Shown here: positions 41,473 through 51,878 of the stretch, one piece after another
Layout: every line of letters starts with the position of its first letter
Numbering within the stretch: position 1 is the first letter of the stretch
DNA from: Phytophthora quininea
Taxonomy: Eukaryota; Oomycota; Peronosporomycetes; Peronosporales; Peronosporaceae
Assembly: GCA_011947345.1 (NCBI GenBank)
Contig: JAAVTG010000607.1
Location: forward strand, 124,001-188,000
Length of the DNA: 64,000 nucleotides
Reading direction: 5' to 3'
Notes under the pieces: model-generated
What the model was told of the DNA's origin: nothing
The model's database searches: none
The model's input: the letters and a program-made list of their open reading frames with translations, nothing else
Program-made: the position numbers and the translations under genes

Positions 41473-42224
41473 TCATTGACCAGCAATTACACGGAGCAAG
41501 CGGCTATCAATGAAGGCCATCGCGTTATTCCGGAAAGTGGTATCGTGCGCGCTTTCAAGAGCTTCCATCTTAAGCCGGTTGGGCGGGCACTCAAGCCTGC
41601 TGTCGACGGACGACAAACTCGCGTTTTGGAGTGTGTTCTCGCCACCTTCCCAAACAAAGAAGAGGAGATGCAAGGCTTCCGCTGTGGTTGGACTAGATGA
41701 GCATGTTTGGTCGAGATCTTCGCGTTTGTAGCTCCCCGTTATCTGGCACCTCCCGTAACTACGAACGAGAACGTCGATCCACTCACTTGTCCCGTCGTCA
41801 TTAAAAGTCCCCACGGTAGGAACTCAAACCGATGTGGGACTTGTGTCTCGGAACTCTCATTGTCCACGGCGCCAAAATCAACTTTACAACATCTCCGAAG
41901 CAGGACTTCCACACACTGTGATCCACGTGAACTCCAGCCCCAAGAAGTAGCAATGCGTCGTGGATGAATGCCAACTTATTGGTCATGACGTTTGGATGTA
42001 ACACGGTGCATTCTGGTATATGGTGTGCGAGTGAAGGCGTCGTCGCCATGAAATCGATAGTAGATGGAACTGGCCTTCAGCCCCGAGCACCACGAATGCA
42101 GGAATCCCCACCGCTTACTTGAGCCAACGAATTCGCGAAGGGTGTGAACCTCGTCCCCGAGTTTCTCGGGACTGTTAACGGAACCTGCACCGCGTGCTGG
42201 AGCGCCACTGCCGCTATTTCGCAC
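41473..42224 (-). pseudogene. Decayed coding sequence of unknown family
   Basis: Three open segments on the minus strand read as continuous protein across frame changes: RWGFLHSWCSGLKASSIYYR (42224-41976), then PNVMTNKLAFIHDALLLLG and KVDHSV-like sequence to SHIGLSSYRG (42049-41801), then TFNDDGTSEWIDVLVRSYGR (from 41814). The overlap of SSYRG with the next segment suggests one original gene. I cannot name the family; a transposase remnant is possible given the neighbours. 41116-41472 between this and the glycosyltransferase promoter holds nothing I recognise. Confidence 0.35.
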
Positions 42225-42238
42225 TGCTGCAGCCCATT

Positions 42239-42874
42239 ATGAAGGACAAAGGTGGAGCGTGTGCGCCGCCCAAGACGCGACCCAAGCTCAGCACCAAGCG
42301 GAGGAACGCGCCGTCGCCGGTCGTCATTGCTGCTGCTCCTGTTGCTGCTCCGCCTACGGTTGAGGCGTCACCAGAGAGACACCGATCGCCTATTGGGACA
42401 CTATCTACGTCGCCGTCTCCTCGGAGTACGGGGCGCTATCAGCTGAGGGAGCGTCGACCACCCAGTCCGGTCACCGAGGAGCACTCGTGGGAGTTCGGCG
42501 ACGAATCTCCAAGTGTCATGACTGTCAAGAGCCCACCGAGCCCGCCCACGCCGCCAACACCCCCGACACTTACCGCTCGCCGGAAGGGAAAGACCAAGAC
42601 GAGGGTCACTGAATCCATCTCGGTCGAAGAGGAAGAGCAGCAGGAGCCGCGTCGCGACGACGTGCTCGTTGTGCCACGACCACAACCCACGGCGCTGCGG
42701 ACGATCGCGGAGATTGATCTAGAGAAGGCGCGCGTGGAGCTGACGCTGCGCCAGTTGGAAGTGCAGATGGCTCGCGACAAGTCCATTGTCATGCAAGCGA
42801 AGGCACGAGCGGAGCTCTTGGAGCAGGGCGTGTCCAGTCGCGAGATCGACCGCCTCATGCCGCTGGACGTCTGA
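42239..42874 (+). CDS. Hypothetical proline-rich protein with C-terminal coiled coil
   Basis: Intact 211-aa frame from ATG 42239 (MKDKGGACAPPKTRPKL) to TGA 42872. The first 130 residues are disordered: Pro/Ser/Arg-rich with SPPSPPTPPTPPT and RYQLRERRPPSP. The last 60 form a clear helix (EIDLEKARVELTLRQLEVQM) ending SSREIDRLMPLDV. Similar C-terminal helices occur on small proteins encoded near oomycete transposons, but this is only a recollection of type, not a match. No promoter match upstream. 42875-43339 contains no recognisable gene. Confidence 0.55.
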   Translation: MKDKGGACAPPKTRPKLSTKRRNAPSPVVIAAAPVAAPPTVEASPERHRSPIGTLSTSPSPRSTGRYQLRERRPPSPVTEEHSWEFGDESPSVMTVKSPPSPPTPPTPPTLTARRKGKTKTRVTESISVEEEEQQEPRRDDVLVVPRPQPTALRTIAEIDLEKARVELTLRQLEVQMARDKSIVMQAKARAELLEQGVSSREIDRLMPLDV

Positions 42875-43339
42875 ACCAATGGCATTTTGAGCCGCTGGAG
42901 ACACAGTTAATGGAGCCCATGAAGTATGAAGTGCCCAAGAAATACTGTTGCTGAGCTGAAACGAATGAGTTGAGCTGTGGAAAAAGTGTCGGCATTCTAT
43001 TGCGAACGTTAAAAGGAGATGGTCGTCCTTGCTGACCCATAGAGCGGTGAGTCAGCGAGCCGCTGTGCTCGCGTAAGGACTACGCACCAGTGTGTACTTG
43101 CTAGTGCCGTCATGTAGTCGCTCTCGGTTCATGCGCTCCATGGATTGTACAAGGGTAGAGAACATTTGTGGCCCATCAGAGAACGACGAGCATCTGGGTT
43201 GAGAAGCACTACGAAGCCACCACTTGCTGCATAGACTCATAGAGGGCGACCAGTGCTCACTTTCGATCTTGCCGTCTGGCGCCCACATCTAGCTTCGCGG
43301 GGTGCTCGTAGGCCCATAGGTCGGCGAGCTCCCACCCTC

Positions 43340-45395
43340 GAAGAGTTGCTGTGGAGCAATTCGCACATGTACACCTCTGTGACCTGCAAGCTCAACGAGG
43401 TCCGCTCAGACGATTTGCTGCGAGAAGAGATCGAGGCGACTGTCAAGGCTCTCCACAAAGTCGAGGTGGAGGCTTGGCACGTAGCTAACCTCCACATGAT
43501 GAAGTGCTGTGCCACTGGTTGGCGCTGCCTAGATCTGATCGACGAGTTTTTTACACGTGCTGTACCGAGGTGCTGCAAAAGCGAGCGGATGGCTCTTTTG
43601 GTCCCCCTTCTGTGTGTGATCGTGTTCACGCCGGCCAAGGCATGGAGATCGAAGCCAAGTATCGGCTGCTTCAAACGACCTACGAGTACAAGGTTAACCG
43701 GCACTGCGCTCAACAGTACAGTCCTGTGATGATAAAGTTTTACAGCTCGCTGCTGCACGGCCTGTCGACGCAGATGGAGGTTAACGCAAAAACCAAGTAG
43801 TCTTGCAGTTTATCAAGCGACTGCGCATGTACATTACCATCAAGTACGGCACCAATTCAAGGCAGACCAGTTGCATTATCAAATGGATATTTTATCAAGA
43901 TGGTGGTGGCCCTGTGGGAGAACCAGCGACGTAGGTGCGACTGATGTTGGGCATGATCCCGACGAAACGAAGATTATTTGAGAACACAGGATACTTTGTG
44001 GGTCGCTTGCGAGATATTCCGAGGGTGGTGGAGGAGCGACAGCTCGACGATCCTCGAGAGAAGGGCGTGCGCTCGTTTTCCTTGCTGCCACACACCAAGA
44101 CGTTTGTACCACAGCACATTACCATCAACGCTAGCTCGCTGCACAACCTGTGCGCCCACATTTTCCAGAGGCATGGCGTGCGTCTGTGCGGAGGCCAAGA
44201 ACCGATGCAACATGAACCTACGCTGCAAGAGCACTTCAGGAACAACAAAGAGATGGTCATGCGAATGGCATTTGATGTATCGAGATACGAGACTGCCCAA
44301 CGGAATTCGCCATTTCGTGGAGATGCTTTTCGAGACCTCGACACCGCCGCGAAGAAACACTATGCTAGTCATCTCTTCGCCAATGAAATCAAGACGTACG
44401 GAGTGGATGCTTCAATCCTATTGTGGAAACCCTGCGACTACGAGCATTCGCTGGCTGCTCAAAAGTAAAGTCGTATGAAGAACAAGTACAAGAAGCAGCC
44501 CCATAATCCCGAGTTTTATCAACTTCCCGCCGAGTATCACCCAGACGTCTTCATCGGAGTTGATCCGGGAATGCGCTCTCTGCTCACTGCCGTTAGCGAA
44601 GGTCGACTGCGAGACAAGCGGCGCCGCCGAAATCGCTGGCTTCAAAGTCGAGGGAGGCGCAAACGAAAGAAGAATAATCGCCACTACAAAGATGACAAGC
44701 AGATCTTGGAGATCTCCTCTCGCGAGTACTGACACAAAGCAGGGTACTACGACCAGCAGCGTTGGCTCAAAAGGCTCACACTGGACAACCCAAGATACGC
44801 TGCAGCGCTTGACGCTATGCCGAGCTTTAAGACCCATGACTACGCTACTTACGCTGACAATCTCACTGTACTCTGGAGAGAGCTCGACTTCTTGGTCGAC
44901 TTCTCCTCAAACCATGCGTTCCGCAACTGGCGGTTTTCCCACAAGGTCGGGCAGCGAGCGCTCGCTGGCTTTGCCAAGCGGATTGCGCCGAAGGTCAGCA
45001 CGCAAGTTTGTATTGGTTATGGCGACTGGTCTCGTCGAGCTCGCATCACGGGCCGCCCCTAGTCCTGTTAAGGCATGATGAAAGCACTCGAAGCCAGAGC
45101 GATGATCATTTACGTCGATGAATTTCGCACCAGCAAGCTATGCTGTCAGTGCTTCGGAGAGGTGAAGTATGCTCGACTGCGCCCAAGGTTCCACAAAGCG
45201 CCCTTACCTAACCGAGCCGTGCCTCGCTGTCCATCCAAGAAATGCCGAACAAACTTTGTGAACCGAGACGTGAACGCTGCCCAAAACATGCTGACCATTC
45301 TAAAGACTCAGCTCATATCGGGGGCCGACCTGCTGCGTTCGCGCGGTGAGTCGACTCCTCCTGGCTGGAAGAGCTTCGCCTGTACAAGATGCTAG
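43340..45395 (+). pseudogene. Decayed Fanzor-type RNA-guided nuclease (eukaryotic TnpB relative)
   Basis: The N-terminal part (WSNSHMYTSVTCKLNE, EYKVNRHCAQQYSPV) leads to FSLLPHTKTFVPQHITINAS, a pattern typical of Fanzor proteins. RuvC-I follows as DVFIGVDPGMRSLLTAVSEG. Then come ISSREY, GYGDWSRRARITG, PSPVKA, IIYVDEFRTSKLCCQC, a zinc ribbon (CCQC and CPSKKC) and RuvC-III NRDVNAAQNM. Catalytic D (GVDPG), E (VDEFRTS) and D (NRDVNAA) are all visible. Breaks: T6 at 43547-43552 and A5 at 43788-43792 each one base short, TAG at 43929-43931, TAA at 44466-44468, TGA at 44730-44732, and a disturbed stretch at about 45050-45075. Most of it shares one frame (position divisible by 3). The nonsense codons indicate an inactive remnant. 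Relatives use an omega-RNA to cut DNA and are linked to transposons. Confidence 0.8.
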
Positions 45396-45678
45396 GGAGC
45401 CGAACTCCCCTGACACCCAAACTGCCAGGGCACTGCAAGCGGAGACTCGTACGGCGCCAAACGATGCATAATAGCTAGGGCACATGATCTTCCGTTGTTA
45501 GCCAGTGTCCATATTACTAGTATGGCAGCATCCCGGTGAACGGGTTGCTTAAGGAGCGACGCTAACCGGTACTTATACCGGTTTAACGACGCCCCCTTCC
45601 CCCACCCACCCCCACCCTTTCAGATGCCCTAACAAATACCAACACGAAATTCTCGATATTTTGCAACTCAAGCGCCGC
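45396..45678. other. Region after the Fanzor gene, possible element right end / guide-RNA region
   Basis: Non-coding. It contains a hairpin at 45564-45583 and a C-rich run (CCCCCTTCCCCCACCCACCC at 45590-45609). In TnpB and Fanzor loci the omega-RNA arises from the end of the gene and the adjoining element end, so this is where one would be expected; I see no terminal repeat to prove it. Confidence 0.3.
45564..45583. repeat. 8-bp hairpin with 4-base loop
   Basis: AACCGGTA, CTTA, TACCGGTT: perfect stem downstream of the Fanzor remnant. Could be part of an element end or of an RNA structure. Confidence 0.6.
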
Positions 45679-45772
45679 ATGACAAACGTCAACCAGGCCA
45701 GGTCAGAATCATGCGCTCCCGAGATTGATATGCTGGTACTCATGCTCGCTCTCATGCACAGGTTTGCGAGTT

Positions 45773-46789
45773 ATGTGGCAATGCGAGTTCTCCCCAGAGT
45801 GCAAGGGTGAACCCACTACTAAACGTAGCGGGGAGCTGCACTCGATGTGCGAGGAGCACCGTCGACAGATTAGCAAGACCCGCAGACCCCGGAAGCCTTC
45901 ACCACAACGGAAACGACGGCCGTGCAGCGGTCGTGACCAGGCCACAGCGGAAGCGAGAATAAGTCAGCAGGAAGATCGCAATGAGAATGCCACTCAAGCC
46001 CGTGCCTCGTCGCCCCAAGGCAGGCTGTGCAAACACCCTAGCAAATGCGCCAACGAGAGAGCTGTAAAGAGGAATGGCGGTCTTCATTGGCTGTGTGGAA
46101 GACATCGGCAGATCCAGAATGCTGAGGAGCGTCAGCGGTACGATCGCCAAAAGAAAATTGCGGGTCAAAGAACGACAGAAGAAGACGTAGCTCTAAGCCG
46201 TGAAACTGGTTCGGCTGGATTCCCGCACCAAGTGATATTATCAGGCGCATCACCACAAAAGAGGGAGTTTGCAGTAGCAAAACGAGCTCGAGACGGCAGC
46301 GAGCACTGGTGTTCCAGGATCTTTGAATACGGCCTCAGACGTCCGCTGCAAGAGCAAGACTCAGGAGTGCGGGCAACGGGGTCCCTGCCAACGCTCCCGC
46401 GCCATGAAGAAGAATGGCGAGCTCCATAGGTTTTGTGAGTATCACCGCCGTCAAAAAATACTATCCAGAGAAAGTGTCGCGAGCGCAAAGCCGCGAGGGA
46501 AGCAGCAGCTGAGGGCAGTGGATCCCAAGATGCTCGGGTAAACCTTACATCGGTGGATCACCAGCAGACCGCGCTGCGTGCAGTACCAGCCTCCGCTGCT
46601 GGAGCTCCAAACCAACAGGTGAGAACGTCAGCTGGCCCCGCTCTGTCAGTCACGATACCAGAGCCCATTGTGAGTGTTTTAAAGGCCCAACGCGAAGTGT
46701 TCTTACGACGAATTAAAGTCGACGCGCTGTTCCTCGAGCAGTTTGACAACATTTGGGCGGAACACTTACAAAACGACAAGAGAGAGTAA
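45773..46789 (+). CDS. Protein with three C-x5-C-x12-H-x2-C-x2-H repeats
   Basis: From ATG 45773 (MWQCEFSPEC) the protein holds three cysteine/histidine repeats of identical spacing: CEFSPEC...LHSMCEEHR, CKHPSKC...LHWLCGRHR and CGQRGPC...LHRFCEYHR, each C-x5-C-x12-H-x2-C-x2-H with a shared K/R-x-(S/N)-G-(E/G)-LH core. Repeats 1 and 2 are followed by basic helical segments. Repeat 3 lies in another frame after a change near 46320. A second change at the A6 run 46453-46458 (A7 expected) leads to KCRERKAAREAAAEG and a C-terminal helix ending WAEHLQNDKRE. The geometry suits one zinc ion per repeat, and nucleic-acid binding is a guess. An open frame from ATG 45679 (MTNVNQARSES) in another phase may be its true N-terminus. 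Family not recognised. Confidence 0.55.
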
Positions 46790-46858
46790 AGACACAAACA
46801 TCTAATCAATGTACGTATACGTGGGGGATTCATTTCCGTCCTAGTGTTCTGGTCTCGG

Positions 46859-47137
46859 CTAACCCGCACGTCGATGGTCGGGTTTGATCGATGCACTGTA
46901 GGGAATATTTGTGGCCGCTGTTTGTTGTCGGTAAACGCTGTATTCCTTCGTCATCTCGAGGTCGATTATCTGGTACTTCGCGCAGTAGATGGTGCTGCGA
47001 TCGAACAAAATGATGCCGTCCACCTTCTTGACCTTCTCGGTCAGTGAGTAGCTGAAATGGACGTGTCCGAGAGCACCGCTCCCCGAATCTACAGCCAACT
47101 TCACGCGACATGGTTTGCATTGACTGCGTTCACACAT
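46859..47137 (-). CDS. Small hypothetical protein beside the Helitron 3' end
   Basis: 92 aa from ATG 47137, in a strong start context (CCACCATGT), to the stop at 46859. Sequence is MCERSQCKPCRVKLAVD, then GHVHFSYSLTEKVKKVDG and YCAKYQIIDLEMTKEYS. Two Cys near the N-terminus and alternating strands; no family recognised. It begins 27 bases after the stop of the Helitron helicase on the same strand, so it may be an extra Helitron gene, a captured host fragment or an unrelated gene. Confidence 0.4.
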   Translation of the reverse strand: MCERSQCKPCRVKLAVDSGSGALGHVHFSYSLTEKVKKVDGIILFDRSTIYCAKYQIIDLEMTKEYSVYRQQTAATNIPYSASIKPDHRRAG

Positions 47138-47163
47138 GGTGGTGGCTCGACGCGAATCTAACG

Positions 47164-49042
47164 CTACCTCCTGTCCAAGACCGAAAGGTCTTGAACAGGA
47201 CCCCGAACTGAGTTACTCGCGGGGAGTACGGCACTGTTGTGTAGCCGAGCGATCTGCTTCATTTGGTGCACAACCGGAAGAGCAGCCTCTATCGTTTTAG
47301 AGACCGCAGCAGCAACTCGAGACTCCTCAGCCTCAAAGCCGGCAACCTTCTCTGCTGCTGTGCTGAGTTTGTCCAGCGTCAATGGTTGAGTCAAGAAAAT
47401 GAAGTCTCGGTGCTTCACTCGCGACAGGGCAGCATACGCAAATACCACCGTCGGGATCGAATTGGTGTGAAACACGACCTTGTCCAATGTTAAGCCTTGG
47501 ACTTTGGTCATGCCGTATGCCAACCGCAATGGAATTCCCCGACGAATAACCCGGAAGTCACTATTCTTTTGCCCCAGCTGACCTCCCGAGACATTACGGG
47601 AACAATATTCGGGACGTCTTTTAGGAAGGAAGGTCCGAGATACAGGTCAGTAATCTTGACCAGCACGATAGGCAGATCACTGCCTTAAAAATATTAGATC
47701 ATAAACCACGCCGTTTGTTCCGTTACAGAGGCCTGCTGGTTGTTCTAGGTTGAAAGTCAAGGTGACAGGAGCGCCAACACACAGCATTAGTTTCGTGGCG
47801 ACTACTCTGTCTCTGTCACTTTGCGCAGTCTTAGCTTCGGTGATGAGAGCCGACACAGTTCCTGCTGGTATTTCTCGTTGCTGATGAAGCCGTTTCTGCT
47901 GGACGTGGTGCATTGCATGAAGACGAACTATACTTGCGTCACTGGCGAGAAGGCTTTCTGCGTTAGCTACGTCGACGTCAATGTTTCGGTGAGCAATATG
48001 CTTAGCCTTCGAATATCACTTCGGCATATTCGTGCAGGTGGTACACCGCGAATTGAACAATTCGACATCAGCGGCTGTTAGTTTACGGCAGCGTAGCCGT
48101 CGTAGTACGTCAAACCACTCGGGATCACGCTTCCCACGATTCTGGCCTGTTAGCATGCAAACATTAGGTATTTGCTCCCATAACTCGCGACCCTTGCGTT
48201 GCACTTCGCTGTGGATTTTCTCCTGCGAGGTTGATAATGCATAGGGGACGACGGGGTCTAGCTGTGCAGCGTCGCCAGTAAATATTATATCTCGTCCGCC
48301 AAAAGGTAAATGCTGATACTGGGGCCAGATCTCTCTCATCCTCTGGTCAACCCAGTGAAGCATCCCGCACGAAATGACACTAAACTCATCGATGATGACT
48401 AAATGTACATCCTTGTATCTTTGCTGAAGCTTGTTGAGTTTATTCGGTCCATTCTTTTGCGTGGTAAATGACGCATAAGGAGACGAAAATGTGGAGCGTG
48501 AGAACGATGAGAATCCAAACGCCGAACACACTGTTTGGCCCTGAATTTTAAAAGCCGCTGTACCTTGATGAGCAAGTAGGAGAATTCGTTGGGAAAGCTT
48601 TTCGGTCGCTCTTAAACACACAACCTACATCTTTGACTAAGTGATCTATTAGCCAACTCTTTCCCGAGCCGCCTTCCCCGTTAACTATCATCTGCAAAGG
48701 CGCGCACGGTGTGCATTCAAGCCCCGCTTTCAACCTAGCTTTGGGCTGTTTCATTGCCATCGCAAACGGCAACCATTGCGACTTGTACATTGTACCTTTG
48801 ACCCCAGAAGCATTTTCGTCGTCGTCACTGACGGGGTAGCGATAGTAATGATGACCAGCAGGGTTCGCGTCAACGACACTGCTTCTCTCCTTCACCCAGG
48901 GTCTTACGTAGTCCTTTACAAAGGTCTTTGCTCTTTGGATGTCATCACCTGAGTACGGATGCTTTGGTGACCATGTGGTTGCTCTCTTAGGATTGTCTAA
49001 AACCTCAGAGTTTCTTAGGTCCTCTTGCTCTTGCAAAGACAC
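47164..49042 (-). pseudogene. Helitron PIF1-like helicase region
   Basis: Walker A NGEGGSGKSWLIDHL at about 48680-48640, then a frame change and continuation ILLLAHQGTAAFKIQG. Walker B is VIIDEFSVISCGMLHWVD near 48390, motif III GGRDIIFTGDAAQLDPV near 48270, and ELWEQIPNVCMLTGQNR follows. Later motifs VGAPVTLTFNLEQPAGLCNG (47790-47720) and GMTKVQGLTLDKVVFHT / YAALSRVKHRDFIFL (47520-47400) complete the superfamily 1B set. At least three frame changes (near 48600, 47980 and 47600). In an active Helitron this part unwinds DNA during rolling-circle transposition. It ends QDLSVLDRR at the stop at 47164. Confidence 0.8.
47171..47200. repeat. 13-bp hairpin with GAAA loop at the end of the helicase gene
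   Basis: Arms CCTGTCCAAGACC and GGTCTTGAACAGG around GAAA, with one mismatch that is a G-U wobble in one RNA strand. It overlaps the last codons of the helicase. Helitrons carry a short hairpin shortly before the 3' end, but the required CTRR end is not visible nearby. Confidence 0.6.
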
Positions 49043-51855
49043 ACAGCTATCTTCGACGAATACGTACTCAGAGGGGAGAGCTGCTCGCTACACGGGGAGG
49101 CACGTGCTTGTTTGAGTAAATCGAGACCATGCTGATGTGCTAGTTTTGCATTCGACTTCTGAAAAAGCTCGCTGCTCAAATTCAGTTCCTGCTCGTGCAA
49201 GAAATATTCTATACAATCGTCGTCGTCTTGAGGCAGATCCTCGAGCGTTCGCCATGGCACGTGCAAGAATACTTCGGCGTAGCAAAAGATTGAATTGCTT
49301 AAATCAGGTGCTATCCATGGAGACGCCCGTATAACATGGGGTTTTGCTCGTCTTTTGATGTAACCACAACCATCACTTCTTTCCCACAAGTCATGAACTG
49401 CGCTAAGCGAGTTAGCCTTATCTACCAAAGTGTAATCTTCGATGAACGACGCGTAGCTCATAGAGTCAAAGACGCTGTTAGATGGCCGGGCCATATACGC
49501 GCGCTCCAGAGGCTCTAGTCGGCCCTTCGTGTTACGCGCTCTGTAGGCAATTTCAGCAAGTTCTTGCGGCTCCCGAGTGTCGACTCGATAGCAGCGCATA
49601 TGGTGGCGAAGTACCTTTACGCGCTCAACAGTCCTCGACTTTCCATGTAAAGGTAGTTCTCTCAGCAGTATGAAATACGCTTCCTGGGCGCTGATTTCCC
49701 GAATTGACACAGCTGCATTCGCAACCTTTTTCAAAATGGTGTGATGGGGCAAATTTACATCGCAGCGCTTCACTGCTCCAGCAATCACCTTTTAAACCGA
49801 GCAGTATCCGGTTCTGCTTTACTTACATACGCACCAGCGTATTCTGCTGCACCGTAGGCATTTCCGATGAGTTGCAGGTCCATGTTTGCCCGCCAAGTCG
49901 ATAGCAGCGCCGGTGAGTAATTATTCGTGCTCGCAATCTCTCTTTCAACCTAATTCTCAATGATGGAGTGCCATCAGACGCAAAGGATGCATCAATTTCG
50001 GTGTTAGCCTGAAGCTCCTTTGGATACCCAAAGCGGCACTCATTACCTTTTTCCTACAAGTTGCCTCGGGGTAGCAAACGTGCTGCTGCACTCGATGCAC
50101 TAACCTAGACAAATCACATTCCCAGTCGTCGCCGCCGTACTCAGGAGGACGAGATCCGAGAATATCTATATTTTCTGCGCTGCAAGTAGTACAAATCGAG
50201 CAATTGCAGTCAGCTAGTTGCGCCAAGGTTTTTGATAGGACTGATATGCTACGATCGACAAATGCTGCTAACTCACGCTTACCCTTATCGGTTTTTGAAA
50301 GCTCTAGAACATCGGGAGCGTCTTTAATCCATAGCAGCGCGTGAATGTGCGGGGAGCTCCTCTGCTGAAACTCAACTCTCCAAAAATAATCGTCGATCTC
50401 GCCCAAAGGCTTCTCGCGGCCACACAACACATTATCGAAAAACATTGAAAGCGATGGTTAAAATAGCCCGCTGCAATATCAGGATTTTCATTGAGCAGCC
50501 TTCTCCTATCCTTCGACGACAAGCGTTTGTGCTCGTCAAGAGTCAGATGGGGATTGCAAACTTTAAAAAGTCCGGCCAAATAGTGTCGGCGGCACTCAGC
50601 GTGAGAAAGAAGGTCGGCCAGCGAGTAGGTAGCACACGGCTTCCAATCATGCTCATCAAGTCGTCTCTAACACTGCTCCAGTACAGCTCACTACCTCTGA
50701 CAACTTTGAAATACGGCTTCAACGATTCTAATAACCGCATAGCTGTATTTGTGCTTTCCCGAGTAGAATCCGGCTGCGTCCCGGTATCGTTTTGTGGCTC
50801 TACGTCGCTAACTCGTGTCACCAAGCCATCGATTTGTCGTCTTTGTATTAAGTTAAGGCAGAAAAATTTGAAGTTGTTATGGATAACAAAGCGTCGGTCG
50901 TGTCACTTCATGAGATGTGCACAGAATTCAGCTAAATGATACTCGTGCATCCGATTTTCGCAGCTCTCTACTGGGTTTATTCCACATTCTCCATTAGGAA
51001 ATAGAGTAGGAAAACAGTTCTGAATCAAAAACTTGGTTTTGTATTCATCAATAGGTTCCGTACGACTCTGCAGCTCTTTCACAGGGCACTCAGATCCGCC
51101 ACACGCCAGATTAGCAGCCTCTAGTATCTTTTCTAGCTCACTCTGCTTGTCTTGATCGTCACGTTCTAGCTCGAAGGTTTCGATTAAGTTATCCATGGCA
51201 TCTTACTCGCTATCAAGACATGCTGAAGCTGAATTTGACGTATATGCACTCTCTGCTGTGGAGTTGCTAGTTCTACAATCATGATGTGATTCATCGCAAG
51301 CAAGCAAGTACTACACGTATGTGTGTATCCAGAGGCTGTTGAGGCTGTAAACCCCATACTACCCTCGCGGCGGTGCTCACCGCCGATCCGCAAACTGCCT
51401 TCTTGCTCGGAGTTTGCTGCAAACGAGCGGCCTTCATCATCGTCGCGCTCACGATTCAGCTGGTTTTCGTGAACACGAAGCTGCTGAGACTCTTCGTCAG
51501 TGATTGAGACGCTTGGAATGTCGCTCTCGATGTAGAACTGGTGCAACGAAGCTAAGTTCTCCTCCGAAATCCGCACATTTTTGTAGAGATTGTTGTCGAT
51601 AAGCCAACACAGTGCTTGTCTGAGCAAGTCGGGTCTAACCCTGAAAAACTTTGCCGATTCTGTTTCTTTCGTCTTCAGAAAGACGACCCCACACTTGTGC
51701 AGTGGCCTAGGTAGATCCAACACAATCTCCACAGCACTATTCCAGTAGTTAATAGAGCTACCGCGGGTGAACTCTTGACCGTCACAATACAGATTTACAC
51801 AAGTTGTGAAAGAGACGCCTAATCCGATAAGCCGTGCCTCCATTCGATTCAACAC
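49015..51855 (-). pseudogene. Helitron Rep (HUH nuclease) and flanking domains
   Basis: Segments in order on the minus strand: 51855-51184 (FFRVRPDLLRQALCWLIDNN); 51196-50903 ending EYHLAEFCAHLMKW, which leads directly into HDRRFVIHNNFKFFCLN, the start of the Helitron-like N domain; about 50820-50540 with the Rep region; and 50445-49957 with FWRVEFQQRSSPHIHALLW. The H-I-H of SPHIHALLW is the HUH metal-binding motif of the relaxase. 49788-49015 (ISAQEAYFILLRELPLHGKS) is the stretch linking Rep to the helicase. Several frame changes and stops. In active elements this enzyme nicks and rejoins DNA ends. Confidence 0.8.
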
Positions 51856-51878
51856 AGCAAGCTCATGAGGAACGGGTA

